This document shows, one piece after another, positions 25,432-34,720 of a stretch of 64,000 bases of DNA. Location: positions 2,666,001-2,730,000 of the forward strand of contig NZ_JAJJMM010000001.1 of assembly GCF_020905295.1 (NCBI RefSeq). The letters are read 5' to 3'. The number at the start of each line of letters is the position of its first letter. Position 1 is the stretch's first letter. Position numbers and translations under genes: made by a program. Below the pieces are notes generated by a model that had not been told where the DNA came from, did not search any database, and saw only the letters and a program-made list of their open reading frames with translations. This stretch comes from Flavobacterium piscisymbiosum (lineage in GTDB: Bacteria; Bacteroidota; Bacteroidia; Flavobacteriales; Flavobacteriaceae).

Positions 25432-28356
25432 TTATTTATTATATTGTTTTGGGTTGCAATGGTAGCGCATATCACATTCCCCACATTGTTTTTCTGATTT
25501 AACGATATGTTTCATATCGTAATTTTTAGTTTCAATCTTATTTACTACTTCATCAAAAACAGAAATAGTATGTTGTATGTTGTCTTTGTTTGATTTGAAT
25601 GTTACATAAGGACTACTACTTTCTTCTTTTGGGTAGTACAAGTGCATTTTACTTACAATATACCCCGTTCTTTCTTCCACTAAATGAGCATAGATTTCTA
25701 ATTGTCTCCTATATTGTGCTAAAATTTGTTTTGTTTTTGGATCGTTTGAGTTTATTTCTGGTTTATTTCCAGATTTAAAATCAATTAGTTCAACTGTTCC
25801 ATTTTCTCCTTCAATAAGGTCAATAGTTCCTTTAAGAATGTAATCTTCTTTGACTAATGAAACATCTACTTCAGCTTCTTTTATAAGATGCCATCTTTGG
25901 CTTTGATTGTCACGGTAGCGAAGAATTTGGGTTAATAAAGCTTTTTGTTGAGCTTCGTGTAAATAAGTTCTTTGGCTTTTTGAAAGTAAATAATAATTTT
26001 CATTGAACCAGTTTGTAATATTATCATCAGTTAATGTTTTCACTTCATCACGTAAAACTGCTTTATGAATATCTTCAATGGTTTGGTGTAATAAACTACC
26101 CCCTAAAACACCACCGGTTCTTACCTCTGTAAATTCTAACTCCTTATAAAATTTGTATTGCAATGGACAGTTTTCATATAAAAGAATATGTGATGTAAAG
26201 GAATATTCTTTTTTAATGTTTACTGGTTTGATTGGTTGTAATTTTAATTCTTTAGGTTTGAATTCATCACTTTTCCAGGAAATAGCTTTTGCAAATGATT
26301 TCTCTAAATATTTTGATGGATTTCTACCTGCACCACTTTTTTCATATGCTGTTAACACCAACAAATTTTGAGGTCTTGAAAAAGCCGTATAGTATAAACG
26401 CCAGAAGTCATAATACTTAGTTTTTTCAATTGGTTCAAATGGTGGTTTATGATAATAGTTTTGTTGTAGAATTTCATCTACTTCATCGTATTGTTTTGAT
26501 GGATTAAGGTTTAAAGAACCTGTAATTACAATTGGAAATTCAAGTCCTTTTGATTGGTGAATAGTCATAAAAGAAACACATCCTGAGGGAGCAAACTCAT
26601 CAAAATCTTCATATTCTTCAATACCACCCTCAATTATAAATCTTAGATATGTGTTGAATAAATCTTGAAGTATTTTTTCAATATTCTTTTTAGATAAAAC
26701 AGTTATGTTGTATAGATATTCGAATTTGAATAAAAGTTTAGTAACCTGCGCTATGTTATAGGCAGCACGTAGCTGAATTTTATTATCTGTAAGTTCAACA
26801 TCAATGAAATTACCAAACATTGGAAATTCTAATAGCTGGTATATTAAAGCAGCAAAACCATAGTTTGTATTTTTAGAGAACACAATGTGTTCTTTGGCTC
26901 TCATTTGGCACCATTTTAAAAGTGCTTCATTTGCTTTAGGGTCTTTTCGTATTTCGTTAGCAAATTTTTCTTTCCAAGATTGGTATTTATTCCATACTTC
27001 CAAATGTGCATCTTCTTTCCATTTTAAATCTTCAAATAGATTAGGAAAAATGAATATTAATGCCCCAAATAACAATTGTACTTCTTCACGTTCAAAGAAT
27101 AAAGATGAACGAGGAGAAAATACATTTATACCATTATCTTCGAGGAATTGAGCTAAAGCTATTACTTTATCATTTTTGACAGATCTAAACAGAAAAGCTA
27201 TTTGATTGTAATCTGTTATTGCTCCAGAGCTTATCATTTCTTGAATGAATGAAAGAACTTCTTCACAATATTCTTCATATGAAACATCACTCGAAACTTT
27301 TAGTACTGCTGGTATTTTTGTAAATATGCCGTTTCTAGGTTTAATGTTTTTATCGTATCTGAATTTTTTGATTCCTTCTGTCCAGTCTAATTCCTCCATC
27401 CATTTGTTATAGAATTCTATAATATCTGGATGAGAACGATAATTAGTTACTAATGAAACTTGTTTACAAAGTCCTTTTTTAAAATTATTTGAAAATTCTA
27501 ATATATTTCTAATAGTTGCACCTCTGAATCTATATAAACCTTGATCATCATCACCAACAACACAAAAATTATTGTTCTTAGCAGATAATAACAATAATAT
27601 TTTTTCTTGAATAGTATTTGTATCTTGATACTCATCAACCATTAGATAATGAATTTTATCTTGTAATGCTTGTAGGATTTTTGGGTGATTCTCTAATAGT
27701 TTTAATGTTTCTATTTGAATAGTTGAAAAATCTAATACATTTTCTTCTTCAAGCTGTTCTTGGTAGATTTTATAGTATTCACCTATAGCTCTTATTTCAT
27801 CTTCATCGGCATTACAAAGCACATCAATATCAAGACATTCCTCTGATACTTTTGAAATATAGTAAATTAAATTACTTGCTTTTTCCCATCTGTTCACATA
27901 GTGACTTCCAATAATATGAGTAGAATCTTCAACTTCTAAATATCTTGATAAATTTCTAAATACTAAATACTTTTGGTCGAACTGATCTAATAAACGATAG
28001 TTTCTTTTGAGTTTAGTGTACTCTCTGTTTTCCTCAATAATTCTTAAAAAAATTGAATGTAATGTTCCAATATACATTTCATTCAGATTTATTTTTAAGT
28101 CTAATTCCAACAATCTGTTTGAAACTCTTGTAATTAATTCTTTAGCTGCTTTTTCGGTAAATGTCGCAACCATGATGTTTTCGGCTGGAGTCTTTTTAAT
28201 AATTAAATAGACTATTCTTTCTACTAATGTTTTAGTCTTACCTGCACCTGGACCAGCAATAACCAATAAAGGACCTTCAAGGGTTGTAATAGCAGCTATC
28301 TTTTCAGGGTCGATACCATCAGCGATAAGATTATTAATAAAAGAAGCTGAATTCAT
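25432..28356 (-). CDS. UvrD/Rep-type helicase with C-terminal Cas4/RecB-like Fe-S nuclease
   Basis: A 974-aa SF1A helicase-nuclease. Walker A is GPGAGKT (about residue 36), motif II VDEYQDT (about 240), motif III/IV DDDQGLYRFRGA, and motif V TIHQSKGLEFPIV. The C-terminal region begins with ENCPLQYKF (about 735), has the nuclease core DFKSG (about 852) and ends CGECDMRYHCN. The four cysteines (one early, three late) match the Fe-S cluster of AddB/Cas4-type nucleases. It may process DNA ends made by the neighbouring restriction enzyme or unwind phage DNA. As the first gene of the nine-gene operon it follows an AT-rich leader with no gene on the other side for 320 bp. Confidence 0.82.
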   Translation of the reverse strand: MNSASFINNLIADGIDPEKIAAITTLEGPLLVIAGPGAGKTKTLVERIVYLIIKKTPAENIMVATFTEKAAKELITRVSNRLLELDLKINLNEMYIGTLHSIFLRIIEENREYTKLKRNYRLLDQFDQKYLVFRNLSRYLEVEDSTHIIGSHYVNRWEKASNLIYYISKVSEECLDIDVLCNADEDEIRAIGEYYKIYQEQLEEENVLDFSTIQIETLKLLENHPKILQALQDKIHYLMVDEYQDTNTIQEKILLLLSAKNNNFCVVGDDDQGLYRFRGATIRNILEFSNNFKKGLCKQVSLVTNYRSHPDIIEFYNKWMEELDWTEGIKKFRYDKNIKPRNGIFTKIPAVLKVSSDVSYEEYCEEVLSFIQEMISSGAITDYNQIAFLFRSVKNDKVIALAQFLEDNGINVFSPRSSLFFEREEVQLLFGALIFIFPNLFEDLKWKEDAHLEVWNKYQSWKEKFANEIRKDPKANEALLKWCQMRAKEHIVFSKNTNYGFAALIYQLLEFPMFGNFIDVELTDNKIQLRAAYNIAQVTKLLFKFEYLYNITVLSKKNIEKILQDLFNTYLRFIIEGGIEEYEDFDEFAPSGCVSFMTIHQSKGLEFPIVITGSLNLNPSKQYDEVDEILQQNYYHKPPFEPIEKTKYYDFWRLYYTAFSRPQNLLVLTAYEKSGAGRNPSKYLEKSFAKAISWKSDEFKPKELKLQPIKPVNIKKEYSFTSHILLYENCPLQYKFYKELEFTEVRTGGVLGGSLLHQTIEDIHKAVLRDEVKTLTDDNITNWFNENYYLLSKSQRTYLHEAQQKALLTQILRYRDNQSQRWHLIKEAEVDVSLVKEDYILKGTIDLIEGENGTVELIDFKSGNKPEINSNDPKTKQILAQYRRQLEIYAHLVEERTGYIVSKMHLYYPKEESSSPYVTFKSNKDNIQHTISVFDEVVNKIETKNYDMKHIVKSEKQCGECDMRYHCNPKQYNK

Positions 28357-28625
28357 CTAACAGAATTATATTTATAATTTTCAATTTTTTTACTCAATCT
28401 GTAAATGTATGAAAAAGTAAGGGAAAGAAAAATGAGGAAAACCGTAAATGGATGAAAAAAGAAGAAAAATAGGGTATCTAATTTTAGGACAGGATGGGTA
28501 AGGTAATTTTGAATAAAAAATAATTTTACTTCATAATTTCTTTAGAAATAATAAATAATAATGTTTTGATCTGAATAATGGTTTTTGTTAATCCGATGAG
28601 TAAAAAAAATGTAATTATAGAAAAT
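28357..28625. other. Gene-free AT-rich stretch, probable promoter region of the nine-gene operon
   Basis: About 320 bp separate the helicase gene from the H1-like gene, counting the terminator that follows. No open frame of note is present. On the minus strand TACATTTA (complement of 28402-28409) is one base away from the Bacteroidota -7 box TAnnTTTG, about 45 bp upstream of the helicase start. This is weak evidence for the operon promoter. Confidence 0.25.
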
Positions 28626-28653
28626 GAAAAAGCCTTTCAAAAATATGAAAGGC
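28626..28653 (-). terminator. Rho-independent terminator of the H1-like gene
   Basis: GCCTTTCA (28632-28639) and TGAAAGGC (28646-28653) form a perfect 8-bp stem with a six-base loop. Read on the minus strand the stem is followed by five or more T residues. It lies 25 bp after the stop codon of the small gene at 28678-28854. Confidence 0.75.
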
Positions 28654-28677
28654 CTTAATAAGTAAAAGTAAGGTGAA

Positions 28678-28854
28678 TTATTTTTTAGATTCCTCGATAG
28701 AGACTTTTCTAAACTCTTTCAAAAGTTTCTCAATTTCCAAAGTTGATTTACGAGCTCTTGCTCCAGCGGCTTTAACACCTTTTTCAATTAGTGAATCTGA
28801 TTCGGTTTTAAATGTTTCGATTTCTGCGTTGATTTTTGCAACTAGATCTTTCAT
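28678..28854 (-). CDS. Histone-H1-like small DNA-binding protein (58 aa)
   Basis: A 58-aa frame from ATG (28852-28854) to TAA: it starts MKDLVAKINAEIETFK, then SLIEKGVKAAGARARKSTLE, and ends in Lys-Lys. The sequence, size and GARARKSTLE motif are those of the Bacteroidota histone-H1-like/Hc1-related proteins that coat the nucleoid. It has its own terminator and an AT-rich leader, so it is probably an independent core or accessory gene. It is easily missed because of its length. It marks the end of the nine-gene defence operon on the right. Confidence 0.78.
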   Translation of the reverse strand: MKDLVAKINAEIETFKTESDSLIEKGVKAAGARARKSTLEIEKLLKEFRKVSIEESKK

Positions 28855-28932
28855 GATACAATTTTTTTAAATTAAGAGAGCAAAAGTAAAATTTTGCATC
28901 AAAAACAAAACGCTACTACCAAGAAATTGTTG

Positions 28933-30606
28933 TTATATCTTTCCCTTTTTTAACTGTTTAATAAAATAACTAACCGATATGCCAGTCCTGGACTGAAATG
29001 CATTAGTAAATCGGGGAGTGGTAGTAAAGCCTGCTTCTTCGCCCAATGCGCTAATAGTATAATTCTGAGAAGTGCTAGAATCTTTAAGGAGATTTATCAG
29101 ATAGTCAATCTTCAGATCATTTATATAGTCTACAAAACCTTTGTCTTTGTGATGGTAAATTACCTTAGATAAGTACTTGCTGTTTGAATTAAATGCTACT
29201 GTAAGTTTAGCAAGCGTCAAATTTTTGTCAAGAAATTTTTTTTCCCTTTCAAATTTATCCAGTTGTTTCAAGATTGTTTCAACTGCTTGCGGTGTGACAT
29301 CTAATAAGTCTGATTTTTCCAATCTTGGTTTTGGGACATTCTTCTCCTCAATTTTTTTTAATAACTCTTCAAATTTTAGTTTGTTTAGTTTTTTAGTTTT
29401 GAAATGTTTATACGTAAAATAGATGATTACTAAAAACATAATTAGAATAATTCCTATGAACACGATATCATAGTATCTCTCATAAATCAGCTGTTGGCGA
29501 ATTTTAGCTCTATCAATTAAGATTTCTTTAGTATCATACTCTTTATGAACTTTTCCGATTAAATATTTATTTGTATCAGTTAATAAGGAATCTGCTTTAA
29601 GGAGCTGATCTATATAATACAGCTGCGAGTTAAGATCTTGCTTTTTTTTAGAGTATTTAATTAATAATTCGAATACCTCCTTTAAATCTGGACGGATGTA
29701 TTCTTTTTCGTTAAAGGTCTGATTTACTTTTTGAAAGTAAGGAATTGCTTTAGAAGGTGCATTAAGTTTCCAATAACTCTTTCCAATATAAAAGCTAGCT
29801 ATTGATTCATTAGCAAATTCAGTATTGCTATTTAATTTAGGGAGAACATCCTGTAATGTTTTGATAGCGGTATTAAAGTTATTTTTGAAATATTGATTAA
29901 TGCCTTCGGAATGCTCGAAAAATGCTTTCATTTCCGGAATTTTTAATTTGTCACATTCTTGTATGCCTAACAGATTCGTTTTCGAGCAGAGATCGTAATC
30001 ACCTATTCTGTTATAACAGACTCCTAAGGAATGGAGTGAATTTAAATAGGGGCGGGGCTCCTGGTTTCTAAAATAATCAATGCATTCTTTTAAAAGTGAA
30101 ATAGCTTCATCATAAAATTCAAGATAGTATTTTATCTGCGCCATGTTATATTTTACCTTATAAATAAGATATTTATCACCAGATTTTGAAATATGTTCGT
30201 TTGCTTTGATATAATAATTATATGCTTCATTGTACTTCTTTTGACTATAATATACTATTCCCTTTGATAGAAAAGAGGAACCAATTAATGCCTGATCATT
30301 TGATTTTTTAGCGAAATGTATCATACTGTCTGCGTATTGTAGGCGTAATTCAACAGGTGACTGATGAAGGATATTTTGATAGCCGTAGACAATTTCTTTC
30401 CAGTTACTTTCTTTTTTTGCCTTGAATAAATAAGAGTATAAATAAAGTGAGGCTTTAGTGCTGTTATTTTTATTCTCGTAGATTTTTTCGTCCAGATAAT
30501 CAAAACTTTTTGCGGCAAGAGAATCAGGAATTTGGTGTAGATGAGTTTGAGCCGTAAGGATTTTTATTAAAAGTAGAAATGGAAGTACATATAGTTTACT
30601 ATTCAT
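28933..30606 (-). CDS. Membrane-bound TPR-AraC family transcriptional regulator
   Basis: I place the start at 30606 (MNSKLYVLPFLLLIKILTAQ), because this gives a clean signal peptide; in-frame ATGs at 30630 and 30696 would put extra residues ahead of it. The protein then has about 557 residues. An outward-facing TPR array (about 60-370 of the mature part) is followed by one membrane helix (DIVFIGIILIMFLVIIYFTY). A cytosolic AraC-type HTH ends the protein (LTLAKLTVAFNSNSKYLSKV, GEEAGFTTTPRFTNAFQSRT). This layout is common in Flavobacteriia for sensing an extracytoplasmic signal. Divergent from the lipoprotein gene at 30938, with operator-like repeats between them. Confidence 0.8.
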   Translation of the reverse strand: MNSKLYVLPFLLLIKILTAQTHLHQIPDSLAAKSFDYLDEKIYENKNNSTKASLYLYSYLFKAKKESNWKEIVYGYQNILHQSPVELRLQYADSMIHFAKKSNDQALIGSSFLSKGIVYYSQKKYNEAYNYYIKANEHISKSGDKYLIYKVKYNMAQIKYYLEFYDEAISLLKECIDYFRNQEPRPYLNSLHSLGVCYNRIGDYDLCSKTNLLGIQECDKLKIPEMKAFFEHSEGINQYFKNNFNTAIKTLQDVLPKLNSNTEFANESIASFYIGKSYWKLNAPSKAIPYFQKVNQTFNEKEYIRPDLKEVFELLIKYSKKKQDLNSQLYYIDQLLKADSLLTDTNKYLIGKVHKEYDTKEILIDRAKIRQQLIYERYYDIVFIGIILIMFLVIIYFTYKHFKTKKLNKLKFEELLKKIEEKNVPKPRLEKSDLLDVTPQAVETILKQLDKFEREKKFLDKNLTLAKLTVAFNSNSKYLSKVIYHHKDKGFVDYINDLKIDYLINLLKDSSTSQNYTISALGEEAGFTTTPRFTNAFQSRTGISVSYFIKQLKKGKI

Positions 30607-30746
30607 AATGTATAGATATTTCGAATTCATGTTTATGAAATACACGATTCTGATTAAAACATTTAAATGAAAGTTGCTGTAAAATAAAGCAATCAAAAAT
30701 AATCAAACATTTCTAATGCAACGTCTTATTGTAAGAAAAATACTTT

Positions 30747-30789
30747 GTCGATTTCGTGGAAATCGACAATCGATTTCATGGATATCCAC
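30747..30789. promoter_or_regulatory. Tandem palindromic operator-like repeats between divergent genes
   Basis: GTCGATTTC-GTG-GAAATCGAC (30747-30767) is a perfect 9+9 dyad. It is followed directly by a second, degenerate copy, ATCGATTTCATGGATATCC (30769-30787). The two copies are 22 bp apart, two helical turns. The site lies in the 331-bp region between the AraC-TPR gene (minus) and the lipoprotein gene (plus). Binding by the TPR-AraC regulator is a reasonable guess. Confidence 0.5.
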
Positions 30790-30937
30790 AAACATGTCCT
30801 TTTTTTATTGTTTTGATCCTCATAGATTTGCTTCGAATTCAATAGCAAAATATTCAACATCGTGTTGAACAAAAGTTCTGCTAACCCGGGTGAAATGAAC
30901 TGAGAAGAAATTCTCATTCACTTAACCATTTTATATC

Positions 30938-31546
30938 ATGAAAAATTTATTATTTATCAGTTTGACAATTTTGTTTTGTTCATGTTCAACAGATGATTTC
31001 GCATATAGTGAAACGCAGATTAATCCAAGGGCTTCTGTTTTAGATTCACTTGAAGTGAATTCAAACTTTCATTATGAATCAAATAAGAACGGTTTGCCAA
31101 GAAAAATTAAAGTTAGAAATCAAATTCTAATAGTTCCTGAGAGGATATCTGATCAGATCATCTCCCTTGTAAATCATGGGCAATCAAAAGCGGGTTCAGG
31201 TAAGTTTGATAATCAGACTTTATCCAAGGATACAATTGTGATGGAAACGACTCCTGTAGTAGCTTTATTTGCAATTGTAGAAGAAAGCTTACTAGGTATT
31301 TCTCTCCAAGAAAACGTCAAGAATTACATTGTAAGTCTAAACGCTTTAAAAGGCCAAGACTATGGAATTGTAGATGATTATATTATACAATATGAAATAG
31401 GGAAACGTGCTGATCAATCTCTGAGCGTTGATGAAAAGAATACGATTTTGAGTATTTCATCTGTTTCTGAAACAGTTCTTTACAGTGAAAAGAAACGTAG
31501 GGATAGGGATTGGGAGACATCAACTACGAGTAAAAAGAGAGAATGA
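30938..31546 (+). CDS. Hypothetical lipoprotein at the left end of the conjugative segment
   Basis: A 202-aa protein with a signal peptide and lipobox (LFCSC, Cys at residue 16). The rest is a mixed alpha/beta region without a motif I know; the C-terminus is strongly basic and acidic (KKRRDRDWETSTTSKKRE). It is transcribed away from the TPR-AraC regulator. The gene is followed by a small membrane protein and an AraC-type regulator, so it may belong to the element. Confidence 0.6.
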   Translation: MKNLLFISLTILFCSCSTDDFAYSETQINPRASVLDSLEVNSNFHYESNKNGLPRKIKVRNQILIVPERISDQIISLVNHGQSKAGSGKFDNQTLSKDTIVMETTPVVALFAIVEESLLGISLQENVKNYIVSLNALKGQDYGIVDDYIIQYEIGKRADQSLSVDEKNTILSISSVSETVLYSEKKRRDRDWETSTTSKKRE

Positions 31547-31635
31547 ATTGCTGTGATGCTCAAATTTCAGCAACATGATCGTTAATCGTATGATTTTAAC
31601 TCTCAGTTTTACTAACTATCTAAGCTTTTTTTGTC

Positions 31636-31866
31636 ATGAAAAAACGACCAATATTCTATATAATACTTTTCCTTTTTAATCTGTTCGCGCTTTATTTTAT
31701 TATTAACCTGTTTAGTTATGATGAGCTTGTCAGATATGTTTTAAATGAAGGAAGACTAATAGAATGCCCGAGAAAACGTGCTTATCTGCTGCTATTATGC
31801 TCATTTGCTAATCTATATTTTCAGTTTTTTATATGGATGGAATATCTTTTTAAAGACAAAATTTAA
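31636..31866 (+). CDS. Small two-helix membrane protein
   Basis: A 76-aa protein with two hydrophobic helices (IFYIILFLFNLFALYFIINL and LLLLCSFANLYFQFFIWMEY) separated by a charged loop. No family is recognised. It lies 28 bp upstream of the AraC regulator, with a weak open start, so it could be co-transcribed with it. Confidence 0.45.
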   Translation: MKKRPIFYIILFLFNLFALYFIINLFSYDELVRYVLNEGRLIECPRKRAYLLLLCSFANLYFQFFIWMEYLFKDKI

Positions 31867-31894
31867 AAATTAAATGTGCTTAAAATGATAATTT

Positions 31895-32773
31895 ATGATC
31901 AAGGAAATATTAAATACGGAAGTAAAAACCGCGGAAAATGACGGATTACTTATAAATGTTATTAAGAACTATACCGTAAAGAACGAAGTGAAAGTTCCGT
32001 TTCAGATTCTTAATTTTTCCGTGCTTTTAATTAAAGCCGGTAATCTGAGAATACAGTTTTCTTCTCAGGGAAAAGTTATACGACGCAGAGATTTATTTGT
32101 AATACCAGCCAATTCTATATGTACTCATCTTGAGACGACAGATAATATTCAGTTATACCTCATTAGGACGTCTGTTGATTTTGTACTTGATAATTGCTAC
32201 AAAAAGGAACTTGCTGATGCTTTTAGTATACTAATGCTGCAGTCAGATTACAAGATTAAACTTGAAGAAAAAGATTTTACAGTCTTGTCGATGATCTATA
32301 AATTAATGTATTTTTTGCAATGCACTTCAGAAAGTCGGGAAATATATAATGACCTTAAGCGCATAAGTTTTAATTTATTTATGTACGAACTTAAGGTCAT
32401 TTATTCCAAATATGTACCTGATGCAAATTTGGATTTTAGCAGGAAGGAAAGTTTTGTAATTCAGTTTTTGACAGTACTGGCAATTCATTATAAAAAACAG
32501 CATCATGTTCAGTTTTATGCAGGTGCACTTTATGTAACTCCAGGTCATTTGAATAAAATGGTAAAACTGCGGACAGGCAAGTCAGCAAAAACTTTTATAA
32601 TTGATGCCCTTATAACTGAAGCTAAAAATCTTCTTGAGGATTCGCAAGATTCTATCGCAAAGATTTCTGATGAACTGGAATTTAGCAGCGCTGCTAATTT
32701 TAGTGTATTTTTTAAAAGACATACTAGTATTTTACCATCGGAATATCGTTCGAATAAAAATCATACACTTTAA
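31895..32773 (+). CDS. AraC-family transcriptional regulator
   Basis: A 292-aa protein. The N-terminal half is a cupin-like sensing domain (SVLLIKAGNLRIQFSSQGKV, LFVIPANSICTHLE). The C-terminal 100 residues carry the two HTH units: YAGALYVTPGHLNKMVKLRT and IAKISDELEFSSAANFSVFF, then KRHTSILPSEYR. Located just upstream of the RteC-like and tra genes, it may control conjugative transfer, as regulators at this place do in other Bacteroidota elements. That link is inferred from position. Confidence 0.82.
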   Translation: MIKEILNTEVKTAENDGLLINVIKNYTVKNEVKVPFQILNFSVLLIKAGNLRIQFSSQGKVIRRRDLFVIPANSICTHLETTDNIQLYLIRTSVDFVLDNCYKKELADAFSILMLQSDYKIKLEEKDFTVLSMIYKLMYFLQCTSESREIYNDLKRISFNLFMYELKVIYSKYVPDANLDFSRKESFVIQFLTVLAIHYKKQHHVQFYAGALYVTPGHLNKMVKLRTGKSAKTFIIDALITEAKNLLEDSQDSIAKISDELEFSSAANFSVFFKRHTSILPSEYRSNKNHTL

Positions 32774-32819
32774 AAATCTCTTATTGTACTGCCAGAAATT
32801 GTTTAATTAAAACAATATA

Positions 32820-34022
32820 ATGATGATTAAGATGTATCCTTTGGAATGGTTCGATTCATTAATAGTAAACACATTTAGTCCATATACAGATTCCATCAGT
32901 TCTATTTCGGAATATGATTCAAAAGTTCTGTGCGAGAATATTATCGGTGAGTCGCAAAAAATTAAAGTTCAAATTAAGGTAGAAGTGTTTGAACTGAAAA
33001 GTAAGCGCCAGATAAGGCTGCTGGTTCGAAAGTACCATTCATCATTCGTGTTTTTACTCGACAGCATAATGGAAAGTAGAAAAAATGAAAGGTTTATCAG
33101 TTCTGGTTTTGTGAAAATTTTTGATATGATCGTTACCGCTCTTGACGATTTATTGTCATTTGTTGAAATAAGGTTTTCCAATTTTATTAGTCTTGACCAA
33201 AGGGCTCCTATCACTTATCTGATTGTCTGGAGAACGGAGCTTCAAACCAGTTTGGAAATGTTGCTTAAAAAAAAAGGATTAGATGAAGAGCAAAATAAAG
33301 AATTCAAAATGATTATTAATCTGCTCTTATCACAACTTTATGGAAATAAAAAAGTCAAGTTTACCTATAGACAAGTGTTGTATCTAAGGGAGCTGGTAAA
33401 AGAACTTGAAGAGTTTAGTGATCCTGGGTCTGAAATAGAATGTTTTTCTTCTCTTGATACCTTGCTCATCAGACTGAATTTTAACAACACCGAATATGCA
33501 GATTATTTAATTACAAAAGTTGCAAATTACTTAAGCAGTTTTGAGATTTTGTCCGAAAGATTTGAAAACGTACTATATTGTTATACAAAGTTAGTACAGG
33601 TTAATTCCAATTTAAAAATCACTTTTAATCCTTCACAGCAAAATCTCATTACTTTTCTAGAATACTGGTTTGCAAATGAAATCAAGTATCTAGAAAAAAA
33701 AATAAATTTTCTAATTCAAGAACATAACAGTTTAGTAAATGGGAACAGCATTTGGCAGTCACAGGATAATGGTAAACTTGAATGTATATTATCTGCTGAT
33801 CAAATTGGTCTTATTCTAAGGGCCACAGATGAAACAAGAATAATAAAGGCAAAATCGATGAGCTATTTCTTCAAAAGTATTGTGCCATATCTTTCAACTC
33901 CCTTTAAAAAAGACCTCTCTTATCAATCTGTACGAAGTAAATCCTATAATGCTGAAGAAAGGGATAAAGAAATAGCCATCCAAAGTCTGGAGAAAATCAT
34001 TCGAAAAATTAAAACGTATTGA
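32820..34022 (+). CDS. RteC-like regulatory protein of a conjugative element
   Basis: A 400-aa helical protein. The C-terminal part (about 315-400) carries LECILSADQIGLILRATDET and IIKAKSMSYFFKSIVPYLST, then FKKDLSYQSVRSKSYNAEER, the order seen in RteC-type proteins. RteC activates excision genes of Bacteroides conjugative transposons. The N-terminal 300 residues are helical and not recognised. Its place between an AraC regulator and the tra operon supports the call. A second, shorter protein with a similar domain is at 45571. Confidence 0.5.
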   Translation: MMIKMYPLEWFDSLIVNTFSPYTDSISSISEYDSKVLCENIIGESQKIKVQIKVEVFELKSKRQIRLLVRKYHSSFVFLLDSIMESRKNERFISSGFVKIFDMIVTALDDLLSFVEIRFSNFISLDQRAPITYLIVWRTELQTSLEMLLKKKGLDEEQNKEFKMIINLLLSQLYGNKKVKFTYRQVLYLRELVKELEEFSDPGSEIECFSSLDTLLIRLNFNNTEYADYLITKVANYLSSFEILSERFENVLYCYTKLVQVNSNLKITFNPSQQNLITFLEYWFANEIKYLEKKINFLIQEHNSLVNGNSIWQSQDNGKLECILSADQIGLILRATDETRIIKAKSMSYFFKSIVPYLSTPFKKDLSYQSVRSKSYNAEERDKEIAIQSLEKIIRKIKTY

Positions 34023-34205
34023 ATTATTCGGTTAGATATTTTATAACCTTTAGATAAATACCCCTGTAAAAGTAGGTGTTCGTAAGGGGTACAAAAGGGT
34101 ACGATAATCTTGTACTTGTAGAATGAATACTGTTGTTGTTCCTTTGAGTTGTAAAATAAATCATAAACACTTTAATGATTTGTTGAGAGCGTGAGTAGAT
34201 GTTGA

Positions 34206-34709
34206 ATGATTAATGAAAAGGCTATGTTTACAACTATTTCTTGGAGCAGTTATGTAACTGCAATTGGGATACTACTATTTACTTGGTATCTGTTTTTAGG
34301 TTTTCGATTTTATTCTTTTGAAATAAAGCAGGTCTTATTTGGCCAAAGAAAAATTATATTTCCGTTTTTAAGAAATCATAATAGAAAGGATGCCTCGCTC
34401 GCAGAAAGTAAAAATGGAACTTCAAAGTCTAATCTATCTGAATCCTTTTCAGAATCTTTTGCAACATTGGATGAAGTAAAAGAATTATCTGCGCGCATCA
34501 TTGATGCAACAGCTGAAAGTGCAGATAGAAATCTGTCTCAACAAGAATTTAAAAACTTTCTAAAGTTAATTCTTGCTGAGCACCCCTACGTGAAAATTTC
34601 TTCTTTGCGAGATACAGTAAATGATTTAGTAGTCTCTGAATCTCAAAAACATACAAGTCTGGCCTTGACTTTAGAGCAGGTTGATAACTTGTGGAATGAG
34701 ACTGTTTAA
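34206..34709 (+). CDS. Membrane-anchored protein upstream of the tra operon
   Basis: A 167-aa protein with one N-terminal membrane helix (SYVTAIGILLFTWYLFLGFRFY). A serine-rich linker follows, then a helical cytosolic domain (LDEVKELSARIIDATAESAD). Proteins of this kind are common directly upstream of traE in Bacteroidota conjugative elements, with no known role. The long hairpin leader of traE begins 12 bp after its stop. Confidence 0.55.
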   Translation: MINEKAMFTTISWSSYVTAIGILLFTWYLFLGFRFYSFEIKQVLFGQRKIIFPFLRNHNRKDASLAESKNGTSKSNLSESFSESFATLDEVKELSARIIDATAESADRNLSQQEFKNFLKLILAEHPYVKISSLRDTVNDLVVSESQKHTSLALTLEQVDNLWNETV

Positions 34710-34720
34710 AAAATATTAGT

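Noticed and set aside
30726..30917. Minus-strand 63-codon frame in the divergent promoter region
   Set aside because: It covers the operator-like dyads and has no family features or start signal.
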